Notes: generated from the sequence alone by a model not told the origin. Counted from the first letter of the stretch, positions 24,640 to 32,671 are shown. The stretch: DNA of 64,000 nt from JALOAR01 sp041649415 (GCA_041649415.1 JBAZND010000001.1:1-64000); one strand, 5' to 3'. Program-made: numbers and translations.

Positions 24640-26004
24640 TCAAAATGGCCACCATTTCGGACGGGTTTTGTCAACTGGAGGAGTAGCCTGCCCGAAAGCT
24701 TTCCTTAGGTAACCCGGAATTTCACTCATATTCATTCTCTCCTGCTTCATCGTATCTCTGTCTCTCACGGTCGCTTTTCCGTCTTTCAGCGAATCAAAAT
24801 CCACCGTGACGCAGTAAGGTGTCCCTATTTCGTCCTGCCTTCGGTAACGTTTCCCGATACTCTGCGTCTCGTCATACATCACGGCAAAATCTTTCCTCAA
24901 GTCCGCCGCTAGTTTTCGCGAGACCTCTGACAATTCCTCTTTTTTGGAAAGCGGAAGTACGGCTACTTTAACGGGCGCGAGCCAATCGGGGAACTTCAAT
25001 ACCACGCGCGTATCCGTCTCTCCCTCTTCGGCTGTGGGGGCTTTTTCTTCGGCATAGGCCGAGCACATCGCGGCGAGAATCGTGCGTTCCACGCCAAACG
25101 TCGGTTCAATCACGTGAGGAACAAACTCTTCTCCCGTTTCGGGATTCCGATATTTAAGTCCGTGATTTTTCAAATCAAAGTCCGTCCGGTATGCGAGGCC
25201 GTAAAGCTCTTTTCTCCCAAAGGGAAAATCGTATTCAAAATCAATCGTTCTCTTTGAGTAATGAGCCAATTCTTCTTTCGGAACCTCAAGTTCGTGTATT
25301 TCGGACTTCTTTATTCCCGTGTGTGCTATCCAGCTCTTCATTTCTTCCCTCCACGATTCAAACGTTTCCTGCCATTCGGCGTCTTTCTTCGGCACCGAAA
25401 TGAAATACTCAATTTCCATTTGTTCAAACTCTCTCGTTCGGAAAATATAGTTTCCCGGCGTGATTTCGTTCCTAAAAGCTTTTCCGATCTGCGCGATACC
25501 GAACGGCAGTTTCGTTCTAAGCGAATCAACGACGTTTCCGAAATTAACGAACATTCCCTGCGCCGTTTCCGGTCTGAAATAAACTTGGCTCTCCTTGTCT
25601 TCGGTCGCGCCCAAATAAGTCTTGAGCATCATATTGAACTGCCGTGACTCCATTAACTTTCCTCCGCAATTCGGACATTTATCGTTCTCCAGCTGGTCCG
25701 TCCTGAATCGCTCGTGGCAATCTTCGCATTCGGACAAAGGATCGTTAAAATTGGCCAAGTGTCCGCTCGCCTCCCAAACTTTATTGTTCATTATGAGAGC
25801 GGTATCAACTCCCACCATGTCTTCCCTTCTTCTCACGAACCGGTTCCACCATTCGGCCTTAATGTTCATTTTTAATTCTGTTCCCAATGGACCGAAATCC
25901 CACGCGTTTTGCAGTCCTCCGTATATTTCGCTTCCCGGATAAATAAACCCGCGCCTTTTCGCAAGCGAGATTATTTTATTCATCTTTTCTTGTCCGTTAT
26001 CCAT
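24640..26004 (-). CDS. glyQS: Glycine--tRNA ligase (alpha2, class II)
   Basis: 454 aa of the eukaryote/archaea-like dimeric type rather than the alpha2-beta2 form. Motif 2 is visible (AFRNEITPGNYIFRTREFEQMEIEYF, split by the active-site loop) and motif 3 as FVPHVIEPTFGVERTILA. A zinc-binding CxDC..CPNCGG insertion is present near 95-120. The C-terminal anticodon-binding domain starts near 355 (APVKVAVLPLSKK). An alternative start is the Met at residue 8 (MNKIISL). Confidence 0.96.
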   Translation of the reverse strand: MDNGQEKMNKIISLAKRRGFIYPGSEIYGGLQNAWDFGPLGTELKMNIKAEWWNRFVRRREDMVGVDTALIMNNKVWEASGHLANFNDPLSECEDCHERFRTDQLENDKCPNCGGKLMESRQFNMMLKTYLGATEDKESQVYFRPETAQGMFVNFGNVVDSLRTKLPFGIAQIGKAFRNEITPGNYIFRTREFEQMEIEYFISVPKKDAEWQETFESWREEMKSWIAHTGIKKSEIHELEVPKEELAHYSKRTIDFEYDFPFGRKELYGLAYRTDFDLKNHGLKYRNPETGEEFVPHVIEPTFGVERTILAAMCSAYAEEKAPTAEEGETDTRVVLKFPDWLAPVKVAVLPLSKKEELSEVSRKLAADLRKDFAVMYDETQSIGKRYRRQDEIGTPYCVTVDFDSLKDGKATVRDRDTMKQERMNMSEIPGYLRKAFGQATPPVDKTRPKWWPF

Positions 26005-26033
26005 TTGAATTTATTGAAAATTATTTACGTATT

Positions 26034-27752
26034 TCATCTCACTATTCCCTCTTCCGCTTTTACCGTACTGTCAGCCGGCAATTCGGTCGTCAGATATTCC
26101 TGGAATCCCGAAAAGCTAAATCCGGTAAAGTCATCCGCCGCCGTAATATTTGTGGGTCCTAAAATCGGCATATATCCGTCCGCCTGTCCCGCGTTCGGGG
26201 TCGCCTTTATTTTAAAGATGGCCGATATCGGTTCGCTCAAAACTCCGGTTGTCGCAAGCACTTTCGGCACCTTCCAGGTTATTTTTTTAGCCATCGGATC
26301 AGCCGAAAATTCCCCCGCATCCACTTTCACTTGTTTCACGAATTCCACCCCCGGGGGAAGTTCTGCGGAAACTGAAACGTCAGACATATCCGTTGAGTAG
26401 TTCACAAGGCCCCAATGGATGGAATATTCAGTCGGCGTTCCGACAACGGGCGGAAACGGCCCTTCATTTATTATTCCCGCGCCCGCGTCCCTGTAAAAAG
26501 CTTTTGCGATCGCTTCTGCTTTTCCGGCCACTTTTTGCGTAAGCGATACGACATTGACGGTCTTTACAGTTTTTAAGGTATACGGGATTGTGGGCGATTC
26601 AATTCGCGCGTCTATTCCCACGGTAAAATTCCTGTCGTTCAACCTTTTTATCGGATACGTGTCTACAAGCTTCACAGAGAAGCTTAAAGATTTCGATTCG
26701 CTCGGATTCAATTCCGCAAGTCCCGGCGTGGAACCAATGTCCCAAGTTATCGTTTTGGCGCCCGCGTTTATGCTGCCCGCTGATTCAACCGAAGACACGT
26801 CAAACATTTCGCCTACGAGAGTGGCTTTAAGCGATATGTTCTTCATCACCGTGTCCGAATTGTTCCTGAAAGAAAGAGAATACGCCACCTGTTCTCCGGG
26901 TGAAAGCGCCTCGGTTATTCTTTTCGTCCCAGAAATGTTAAGCGAAAGAGGCGAAGTGGCTATCATCACGTCCGCCATTGCATCGGCAAGAACGTATTCC
27001 TTCCCTTCCACATTTCCTTTTGCGGTCGCTTTTATTTCAAAATTTTTGTTCTCTTCCATTATTATGGAAGCCGTGAAAGCCTCGCTTTTCCGTTCTCCCG
27101 CCGCTACCTTGATTCTCTTTTCCGGCAATTCGGTTTTTAACGCATCGGGCGTTTCCACGGCCAAATCTACGTTCCAGTCTTTGTCGGTATCGTTTGCGTA
27201 AGAAAGAACCCATTCAAATTCTTCCCCGCTGACGACCTTGTCCGGCGCCCGCAATTCAAGCGAAAGCCATTTTTCCACCTTGATCGAGAGATCTTTTGAC
27301 GTTTTGATTGTCCGGCCGAGCGATAACGGCAAATATTCCGCCTCGGCTTTAAAAACTTTGTCTTCCGAAAATTCCGTTATGACCACTCTAAAAGTTTCTC
27401 TTTCAAAAGATCCCGCCGGAATGCTTTTTATTTTTCCCGTTCGTCTCAAGTCCCCCTGTTCGTCCGCAAACGACGTCCCTGAAGGAAGAGCGAGAGATAT
27501 GCTTGCCTCCGATATTTCCCCGTCCGACTTGTTTTCAAGCGTTACCGAAATATCAAACGGTTCTCCGATTCTCACCGGTCCTTCCGTTTCCACGGTTAAC
27601 GCCGCCCCGCCCGCATTGCGTCCGAAAAAGAAATAAGCCGCTACGGCTATCGCTAAAAGAGATATTCCCGCTACCGTCCGAACTGTTCCTTTATAGTTTG
27701 TTTTCGGTCGTTTGTCCGACTGTTCGTCTTTCTTTTGAGACATGGAGCGCAT
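26034..27752 (-). CDS. Large membrane-anchored protein with Ig-like/CARDB-type repeats
   Basis: 572 aa from the ATG at 27752. An upstream in-frame extension to 27812 overlaps the promoter. A KRPKTNYKG basic stretch and one membrane helix (about 24-45, AGISLLAIAVAAYFFFG) precede at least four beta-sandwich modules (GEPFDISVTLENKSDG, GEEFEWVLSYANDTDK, GEQVAYSLSFRNNSDT, GTPTEYSIHWGLVN) like DUF11/CARDB domains. Probably a cell-surface scaffold. The -10 TATAAT (27759-27764) lies 6 nt before the ATG, with TTGCCT at 27781-27786 and a 16-nt spacer, so it is likely leaderless. It overlaps the recO 3' end by 82 bp in another frame. Confidence 0.8.
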   Translation of the reverse strand: MRSMSQKKDEQSDKRPKTNYKGTVRTVAGISLLAIAVAAYFFFGRNAGGAALTVETEGPVRIGEPFDISVTLENKSDGEISEASISLALPSGTSFADEQGDLRRTGKIKSIPAGSFERETFRVVITEFSEDKVFKAEAEYLPLSLGRTIKTSKDLSIKVEKWLSLELRAPDKVVSGEEFEWVLSYANDTDKDWNVDLAVETPDALKTELPEKRIKVAAGERKSEAFTASIIMEENKNFEIKATAKGNVEGKEYVLADAMADVMIATSPLSLNISGTKRITEALSPGEQVAYSLSFRNNSDTVMKNISLKATLVGEMFDVSSVESAGSINAGAKTITWDIGSTPGLAELNPSESKSLSFSVKLVDTYPIKRLNDRNFTVGIDARIESPTIPYTLKTVKTVNVVSLTQKVAGKAEAIAKAFYRDAGAGIINEGPFPPVVGTPTEYSIHWGLVNYSTDMSDVSVSAELPPGVEFVKQVKVDAGEFSADPMAKKITWKVPKVLATTGVLSEPISAIFKIKATPNAGQADGYMPILGPTNITAADDFTGFSFSGFQEYLTTELPADSTVKAEEGIVR

Positions 27753-28231
27753 AAAAACATTATATCTTCGGGAGAGAAATAGGCAATTTTTTCGGTTCCG
27801 CATATGCCGCATTTCGCCATTTTCGGATCAAACCCGGTAAGGGCGAGTACGGTAGCGTAAGAATCCGCTTCCGATTTTACGCCGTTAGAAATCAAATCCT
27901 TTAAAAAAGAAAATATCTTTATGTCCGGTTCTTCAAGCGGTAAAAGTTCGTCCGCAAACGAAAGTACTCTCACGACCGCGGGCGATTTCGTTTTGCGTTC
28001 GGAAAGTGCTTCCGCCATCCTGAAATTTCCCTCGGCGTTTCTTCGCGCGATTCTTACGGTTGCAAGCGTTCCCGGTTCAAGATGTCCCGCTAAACGGGAA
28101 AGAATTTTCCGCGAACCGGTCGCCCGTGCTCTGACTTTCCCCAAATCCCAGGTAAAAACCGAATACTCCGAATCGCTCTCCCCTATTGGCTCCTTTTTGA
28201 GCACTACTCCCCAGCTGAATTGCTCGGTCAT
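27671..28231 (-). CDS. recO: DNA repair protein RecO
   Basis: 186 aa from the ATG at 28231 (MTEQFSWG). RecO loads RecA with RecR in recombinational repair. The N-terminal OB fold (GVVLKKEPIGESDSEYSVFT, KVRARATGSRK) and the C-terminal zinc site (KCGICG...LCAPC) are visible; the C-terminal helical domain is shorter than in the typical 240-aa enzyme. TATAAT (28239-28244) lies 7 nt before the ATG, so translation is probably leaderless. Confidence 0.88.
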   Translation of the reverse strand: MTEQFSWGVVLKKEPIGESDSEYSVFTWDLGKVRARATGSRKILSRLAGHLEPGTLATVRIARRNAEGNFRMAEALSERKTKSPAVVRVLSFADELLPLEEPDIKIFSFLKDLISNGVKSEADSYATVLALTGFDPKMAKCGICGTEKIAYFSPEDIMFLCAPCLKRKTNSRTNDRKQTIKEQFGR

Positions 28232-28310
28232 TACCCTAATTATAATCAAGTTTTAAGGGTCTAAAAAACCTAGATTTTATGCGGTTTATAAGGCTTCGCC
28301 AGCCGGCGGA

Positions 28311-28339
28311 TTGACTTTTAGGCCAAAATCGGCTACGAT
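28311..28339 (+). promoter_or_regulatory. Promoter of the 3D-domain gene
   Basis: TTGACT (28311-28316), a 17-nt spacer and TACGAT (28334-28339). Transcription would start a few bases downstream, at the beginning of the leader hairpin. Confidence 0.6.
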
Positions 28340-28343
28340 GAAA

Positions 28344-28379
28344 GGGTAATAGTAAATCCCGCGAGGGGTTTTTTATTAC
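28344..28379 (+). promoter_or_regulatory. 5' leader hairpin of the 3D-domain gene
   Basis: GTAATA pairs with TATTAC, and inside it AAATCCC pairs with GGGGTTT around a GCGA loop; a run of six T sits in the 3' arm. It ends 5 nt before the ATG at 28385. It could act as an attenuator or block ribosome access. I do not recognise it as a known riboswitch. Confidence 0.55.
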
Positions 28380-28384
28380 GCCAA

Positions 28385-28834
28385 ATGAGTACCCTATTTT
28401 TGGGAACGATTATGGCGGTCTCCACAATCTTTTTCCCGGCGCAGGCTACTGCTTCGGAAAAAGCGGCCGATCAAGCGATTGTCCGGGAAGATCCCTATTT
28501 GATTCCCGGGGATGACTCCCTTCTTGCTCAGAATGAGTTTTCCTCTAGAAGGTCGGTGGCGGTAGTTGTTACTGGTTACTCAAGCACTGAAGACCAGACC
28601 GATGACACTCCTTTTACAACCGCTTGGAACACTGAAACCAGGCCTGGAGTTGTTGCGGCTAACTGGCTGCCACTAGGAACTAAAATCAGGATACCGGAAA
28701 TTTTCGGAAATCAGGTCTTCACCGTTGAAGACAGGATGCACCCGAAAAACGATGGCAAACTTGATGTCTGGTTCCAATCTAGAGAAGAAGCTCTTAAATT
28801 CGGAGTAAAGAAAGCGAGAGTTGAAATCCTCTAA
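28385..28834 (+). CDS. Exported 3D-domain protein
   Basis: 149 aa. A signal peptide (about 1-24, ending QATAS) precedes a 3D domain (about 58-149), named for its three Asp residues and found in MltA-like lytic transglycosylases and Rpf/YocH-type wall proteins. VVVTGYSS, GTKIRIPEIFG and VEDRMHPKNDGKLDVWF are visible. Likely acts on peptidoglycan outside the membrane. The leader hairpin directly before the ATG may regulate it, and a strong terminator follows. Confidence 0.88.
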   Translation: MSTLFLGTIMAVSTIFFPAQATASEKAADQAIVREDPYLIPGDDSLLAQNEFSSRRSVAVVVTGYSSTEDQTDDTPFTTAWNTETRPGVVAANWLPLGTKIRIPEIFGNQVFTVEDRMHPKNDGKLDVWFQSREEALKFGVKKARVEIL

Positions 28835-28867
28835 AATAAATTACTCTAAACAAATTAGAAATTTACA

Positions 28868-29028
28868 AGCCCCCGAGCAATCGGGGGCTTGGTTTATCTG
28901 CTCACGTTAGTGAGTGGATAAACCCAAGACCTCAGCGAGGGGGTTTGGTTTATCTGGAGGATAAACACTGGCCCTCAACAAGGGGGCTTGGTTTATCTGC
29001 TCACGTTAGTGAGCGGGTTTATAAACCC
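28868..29028. repeat. Terminator and tandem palindrome cluster
   Basis: AAGCCCCCGA/TCGGGGGCTT (28868-28891) terminates the 3D gene. It is followed by three imperfect units of about 50 bp, each beginning with GGGGGnTTGGTTTATCTG. Units 1 and 3 contain the palindrome CTCACGTTAGTGAG, and all three pair GTTTATC with GATAAAC or TTATAAAC. The cluster lies between convergent genes. Confidence 0.75.
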
Positions 29029-29051
29029 TCACAAAAATCAAAAAACAAAAT

Positions 29052-29085
29052 CTGCTTTTACGGACGATCGTCCATAAAAACAGAA
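29052..29085. repeat. Palindrome with GGACGATCGTCC core
   Basis: A near-perfect 34-bp palindrome (TCTG..CAGA ends, two mispaired sites) with a loop-less centre; same family as 11687-11722. Confidence 0.75.
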
Positions 29086-29093
29086 ATTAAAAA

Positions 29094-29121
29094 GAGCCGT
29101 TTCTTTTAAAAAACGGCTCTC
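29094..29121 (-). terminator. pyrE terminator
   Basis: AGAGCCGTTT/AAACGGCTCT stem with an 8-nt loop, followed on the minus strand by TTTTAATTT. Confidence 0.85.
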
Positions 29122-29128
29122 GTAAAAA

Positions 29129-29827
29129 TTAGCTTTTCTGCCGTAGAAGAAAATCCTTTCCGTGTCCGGCTCTCGTGTCTATCGGAACGCCCGCCCTGCA
29201 AAGTGGGCATTCGCCTTCCTCATACGCATCCATAGACACGTTTATGAGAGAGACGAGTCTTGGTGCGCCGATTTTCTCCGCCGTTACGCCTCCGCGATTG
29301 CAGAGAGCAGCTACTACCGCGACTCTTCCTCCGGCAGTCTTCACGGCTTTAATTACTTCCTCCACCGAACCTCCTGTGTTGAGGACATCCTCCACCACAA
29401 CGACCCCTTTACCTTTGACGATCCTCTCGTAACCGCGTCTGATGACGAAGCTGCCCGTCTCAGCGAAGCAATCCCTGCCGAGTTCTTCGGGATCCTCAAT
29501 GGGAACGGTTCCTTTTTCGGCATAAACGGCGAGGAAGTCATGTTTGGTCATTCCTGTGAGGTGATGAGCTGTCCACTGCGAGAGAACTATGCCGGCGGTT
29601 GCCGGAGCTATCACGATCGACACGTCGCTATCTATCACGTCCGTTCTATATACAAGATGTTCGGCAAGCATCTCGCAAAGGCGAGATATATCCGCCGTGT
29701 GCGGATGAACCACATCTTTCGCGACATAATCCAGACCGTGTTTACCCGACGCATAGACAAAGTGACTGTTGACATAGATTGCTCCACGATCGCTAAAAAT
29801 CGCAAGAGCTCTTTCCTCATCATTCAT
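29129..29827 (-). CDS. pyrE: Orotate phosphoribosyltransferase
   Basis: 232 aa. The PRPP-binding loop VVVVEDVLNTGGSVEEVIKAV (near 130-150) is diagnostic of type I PRTases; gene partnership with pyrF specifies orotate as substrate. A C-terminal CPLCRAGVPIDTRAGHGK tail carries a CxxC. The enzyme makes OMP from orotate. It overlaps pyrF by 8 bp, so the two are coupled. Confidence 0.9.
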   Translation of the reverse strand: MNDEERALAIFSDRGAIYVNSHFVYASGKHGLDYVAKDVVHPHTADISRLCEMLAEHLVYRTDVIDSDVSIVIAPATAGIVLSQWTAHHLTGMTKHDFLAVYAEKGTVPIEDPEELGRDCFAETGSFVIRRGYERIVKGKGVVVVEDVLNTGGSVEEVIKAVKTAGGRVAVVAALCNRGGVTAEKIGAPRLVSLINVSMDAYEEGECPLCRAGVPIDTRAGHGKDFLLRQKS

Positions 29828-30800
29828 GTTCGTTCCTCTCTTTCTCTATTTCCTGCCGATATTGATGTATCAAATTGTGAAGCCTTCCGGTTTCACTCCG
29901 GGCCGCTCTCGCGAAATCTGGTCCATCCGAAGCAAAGATAATACTGCGCGAAGCGTTTATGATTATTCCCTTGTCCAAAGAATAATTCATGCCAAATTCC
30001 ACAACTTTCCTCAAATCACCTCCCTGTGCACCGATGCCCGGAATAAGAATTGGCATATCTTCGCCGACAATCTTGCGGGCCATGCAGAGTTCCTGCGGGT
30101 ATGTTGCGCCGACCACGATGCAACAGTTTCCGTTTTTGTTCCAGGCATATGCCGCTAAATGCGCAACATATTCCCAAAGAGAAATAGTCGGCGTATCATC
30201 TTTGCCAAGCTTGCACTGAAAAAAAGTACATAGATCAATATTAAGCCGCGTCGCGGTTTCGTAATCCGCCACCCTTACCTGAAGATCCTGAACTTCTTTG
30301 GCTCCCTTGTTGGATGTCCGGCAAAGAACAAAAATGCCTTTGTCCGCTTGCTGAAGAAATACGTCAAGTCCTTCTTCCTCGCCGAAGTAAGGATTGGTCG
30401 TAATTGCGTTTGCTTGAAGCCAACTGAACGCGAATTGAGCATACCGCTTATTGGTATTGCCGATATCGGCACGCTTGGCGTCAAGGATCACCGGTACATC
30501 AGGCGCCAGAAGACGAATGTTTGCAAGAGTAGTGTTCAAGGCGCCAATGCCTTCCGTCCCCCATGCTTCGTAAGGTGCAGTATTCACCTTGTAAGCGCAC
30601 ACTAAGTCGTTTGTCGCTTTCACAATTTCGTAGTTGAAGTTGAAAATGGCCGGTTGAATACCGGGCCCGTCCTGCACGCGAACGCGTCCGTTGTGTTTGA
30701 CGCAAGAGGGAAGTTTTTCGTAATCGCTGTCGAGTCCAACACAAATGTAGAAACCTCGTCTCCATCGTTCTTTGATCATTTCAATGAAAGTTCTTTCCAT
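29820..30800 (-). CDS. pyrF: Orotidine 5'-phosphate decarboxylase, type 2
   Basis: 326 aa, larger than the usual 230-aa enzyme, as in the type 2 subfamily. The catalytic Lys-Asp motif is PVILDAKRADIGNTNKRY (about 112-129). Phosphate-binding ends (VVGATYPQEL, LIPGIGAQGGDL) are visible. A strong Shine-Dalgarno (AAGGAGG) lies 8 nt before the ATG at 30800. With PyrE it converts orotate to UMP; no earlier pyrimidine genes are in the window, so orotate may come from outside or from genes elsewhere. Confidence 0.93.
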   Translation of the reverse strand: MERTFIEMIKERWRRGFYICVGLDSDYEKLPSCVKHNGRVRVQDGPGIQPAIFNFNYEIVKATNDLVCAYKVNTAPYEAWGTEGIGALNTTLANIRLLAPDVPVILDAKRADIGNTNKRYAQFAFSWLQANAITTNPYFGEEEGLDVFLQQADKGIFVLCRTSNKGAKEVQDLQVRVADYETATRLNIDLCTFFQCKLGKDDTPTISLWEYVAHLAAYAWNKNGNCCIVVGATYPQELCMARKIVGEDMPILIPGIGAQGGDLRKVVEFGMNYSLDKGIIINASRSIIFASDGPDFARAARSETGRLHNLIHQYRQEIEKERNEHE

Positions 30801-30882
30801 TCTGAATTTCCTCCTTATTCTTATTTGAAATGTACGCTAAGAGCCTAACCTGAAACCCTTGCAAAAATCAAAAATAACAAAA

Positions 30883-30918
30883 TTTGCCTGTGCTGACGGT
30901 CGCCAGTACAGGCAGAAA
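30883..30918 (-). terminator. Hairpin after tRNA-Leu
   Basis: TTTGCCTGTGCTG pairs with CAGTACAGGCAGAAA (one mismatch) around ACGGTCGC. On the minus strand it is followed by AAATTTTG; it can end the tRNA-Leu transcript. Related in sequence to 10365-10403. Confidence 0.65.
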
Positions 30919-30961
30919 CAAAAAAAGAATATTTTGTGCGCCTCAATGTAGGAATATTTTG

Positions 30962-31043
30962 TGCCCGGGAGAGGATTTGAACCTCCACCCCTTGCGGGAC
31001 ACGCACCTCAAGCGTGCTTGTCTACCAATTTCAACACCCGGGC
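30962..31043 (-). tRNA. tRNA-Leu(GAG)
   Basis: Class II tRNA: acceptor GCCCGGG/CCCGGGC, anticodon stem CACGC/GCGTG with loop TTGAGGT (anticodon GAG), variable arm TGTCCCGCAAGGGG, T-loop TTCAAAT. CCA not encoded. Confidence 0.93.
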
Positions 31044-31088
31044 TTGATTTGGGGATTATATTAAATCAAACCATCGTCCGCAACCTAT

Positions 31089-31140
31089 AGTTTTGAGCTT
31101 TGAGTTGTAGTTTTGAGTTTTGCGCTTTGAGTTTTGAATT
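31089..31140. repeat. AT-rich degenerate repeat
   Basis: Units of the gagttgtagttttgagtttt type fill the space between tRNA-Leu and the rplS terminator. Confidence 0.6.
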
Positions 31141-31141
31141 T

Positions 31142-31168
31142 AAAAACCCCGGAAAGACCGGGGTTTTT
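31142..31168. terminator. rplS terminator
   Basis: AAAAACCCCGG/CCGGGGTTTTT stem, functional on either strand; it ends 1 nt before the rplS stop codon. Confidence 0.85.
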
Positions 31169-31169
31169 A

Positions 31170-31478
31170 TCATACGCTCTGACCGATCTTTTCTCTAATT
31201 TTCTTAGTAGAAAAGTCCCTTACGTAATAAATCTTAGATCTCCTTACTTTTTTCGGCGCGGAAATTATATTCACTTTACTGATAAGAGGAGAATGAATGG
31301 GATAAGTTTTTTCAAGGCCGTATTCGCCCAGTTTTCCGCGAACGGTAAAAGTCGCTCCTGTTTCCGATCCATGCTTTCTCGCAATGACGATTCCTTCAAA
31401 AAAGCCGATACGTTCTTTAGCGCCTTCCTTTATTTTTTCGTAGACCCGAACCTTCGTTCCGGTCTTTATTTTGTCCAT
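31170..31478 (-). CDS. rplS: Large-subunit ribosomal protein bL19
   Basis: 102 aa from MDKIKTG; an earlier ATG five codons upstream (31493) lacks a ribosome site, whereas GGAGAGG precedes this one. The bL19 signature is present (GTKVRVYEKIKEGAKERIGFFEG, FTVRGKLGEYGLEKTYPIHSP). It lies at the subunit interface. The downstream partners trmD and rpsP common in other bacteria are absent; the neighbour here is a pseudouridine synthase. Confidence 0.96.
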   Translation of the reverse strand: MDKIKTGTKVRVYEKIKEGAKERIGFFEGIVIARKHGSETGATFTVRGKLGEYGLEKTYPIHSPLISKVNIISAPKKVRRSKIYYVRDFSTKKIREKIGQSV

Positions 31479-31505
31479 TATTTCCCTCTCCATTTGCAGA
31501 GGAAT

Positions 31506-32219
31506 TTAAATGGATTTTAGCGTTTTTGTCAATCGCGTGAGGTCATCAGGCAAAGGAGCGGTAAAAGTGACAAGTTCTCCGGGCTTTGCTTCAAATTTAA
31601 TTTCTGCGGCATGCAGAAATTGTCTTTCAGGCTTTAGAAGCGATCTTTTTTCTTTCTTCCCACCATATAATTTGTCCCCCACCACCGGATGTCCGATCGA
31701 TGCCAAGTGAACTCTTATCTGGTGCGTCCGTCCGGTTTTTGGAGAAGCTTCGAGAAGCGTATACCCCTCATATCTTTTAATAACCTTATATTCGGTTATC
31801 GCTTCCTTTATCATTTTCCCGCCATGAATAGTTCGCTTAACCGTTCCGCTTTTTATGCCTATCGGTTTTTCAATTATGCCTTTGTCGGATTTTACCTCTC
31901 CGTGAACCAAAGCAATGTATTTTTTCATTATTCCTTTTTCCCCGAAAAGATTTTTTAAATATTCAAAATATTCTTGAGTTTTCGCAACCACCACGACCCC
32001 GGAAGTTTCTTTGTCTAATCTGTGCACTATTCCCGGCCGAGTTTTTGGATCGTCCCCTACTTTTTCTATTTCCGGATATTTTTTCGTTATCCAATCGGCA
32101 AGCGTCGGTTCTTCGCGAATCTTATCGCTCTTTATTTTTACTCCGTGCATCAAAACCCCCGCCGGTTTGTTTAAAACCACAAAATCGGGTGACTCGTAGA
32201 TTATTTTTATTTCCTCCAT
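31506..32219 (-). CDS. RluA/RluD-family pseudouridine synthase
   Basis: 237 aa. The catalytic Asp motif is GIVHRLDKETSGVVVVAK (about 62-79), and the second family motif HQIRVHLASIGHPVVGDKLYGG is near 165. The N-terminal S4 domain seen in RluD is missing, so substrate choice (23S rRNA or tRNA) cannot be assigned. Starts at the ATG at 32219, beside AT-rich and GC-palindrome repeats. Confidence 0.92.
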   Translation of the reverse strand: MEEIKIIYESPDFVVLNKPAGVLMHGVKIKSDKIREEPTLADWITKKYPEIEKVGDDPKTRPGIVHRLDKETSGVVVVAKTQEYFEYLKNLFGEKGIMKKYIALVHGEVKSDKGIIEKPIGIKSGTVKRTIHGGKMIKEAITEYKVIKRYEGYTLLEASPKTGRTHQIRVHLASIGHPVVGDKLYGGKKEKRSLLKPERQFLHAAEIKFEAKPGELVTFTAPLPDDLTRLTKTLKSI

Positions 32220-32228
32220 TGTAAGCTG

Positions 32229-32300
32229 TCCGCCAGCTGGCGGATTGTGATTTGTGAGTTCTGAATTGAGAGTTGAAAATTAGAAATTGAAAATTAAAAA
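32229..32300. repeat. 16-bp GC palindrome followed by AT-rich repeat
   Basis: TCCGCCAGCTGGCGGA (32229-32244) is a perfect palindrome of the CCGCC..GGCGG family. It is followed by units like gtgatttgtgagttctgaattgag. Confidence 0.7.
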
Positions 32301-32317
32301 TTTTGGATTATATCCTA

Positions 32318-32450
32318 GTGGGCGATAGAGGAATCTCACATCGTCGCTTCGCTCCTCTTTAAGAACCCTCGGTTCTTAATATTCTCCTACACGGGGAAAT
32401 CTTTAGAAGATTTCCCCGACCCCCTTGAACGTTCGAATCCTCTACATTTC
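32318..32450 (-). repeat. tRNA-associated repeat, copy B, with duplicated tRNA-Val 3' end
   Basis: The block starts with a copy of the tRNA-Val 3' end (15 bp, 32318-32332, identical to the start of 32497-32511 for 15 bp, offset 179). A core follows that matches copy A (AACCCTCGG, ACACGGGGAAA, TTTCCCCGACCCCC, GAACGTTC) and ends in a T-arm-like TTCGAATCCTCT. Two hairpins fold inside. No coding sequence. Confidence 0.75.
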
Positions 32451-32460
32451 ACTACAAAAT

Positions 32461-32490
32461 AAAACAAGAGTCCAATCGGACTCTTGTTTT
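32461..32490 (-). terminator. tRNA-Val terminator
   Basis: AAAACAAGAGTCC/GGACTCTTGTTTT stem with a 4-nt loop directly after the tRNA on the minus strand. Confidence 0.8.
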
Positions 32491-32497
32491 ATATTTG

Positions 32498-32572
32498 TGG
32501 GCGATAGAGGACTCGAACCTCTGGCCTTCACAATGTCAATGTGACGCTCTAACCAGTCTGAGCTAATCGCCC
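32498..32572 (-). tRNA. tRNA-Val(GAC)
   Basis: Acceptor GGGCGAT/ATCGCCC, anticodon stem TCACA/TGTGA with loop TTGACAT (anticodon GAC), T-arm AGAGG-TTCGAGT-CCTCT. CCA not encoded. Confidence 0.95.
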
Positions 32573-32594
32573 AAAGTTTCACTCTGTGAAACTG

Positions 32595-32666
32595 TGGGCG
32601 CACTTGGAATCGGACCAAGAGCCTCTGTCTTATCAGGACAGCGTTCTACCATTGAACTATACGCCC
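32595..32666 (-). tRNA. tRNA-Ile(GAT)
   Basis: Acceptor GGGCGTA/TGCGCCC (one G-U), anticodon stem CTGTC/GACAG with loop CTGATAA (anticodon GAT). It lies 22 bp from tRNA-Val; the gap holds AGTTTCACTCTGTGAAACT, a small palindrome. Confidence 0.95.
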
Positions 32667-32671
32667 ATTAA

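Noticed and set aside
28868..29028. CRISPR array
   Set aside because: Only three imperfect units, palindromic throughout and with no distinct spacers.
32575..32593. Possible parS site (AGTTTCACTCTGTGAAACT)
   Set aside because: A 3-nt spacer separates the halves; the consensus TGTTTCACGTGAAACA is continuous. It lies between two tRNA genes.
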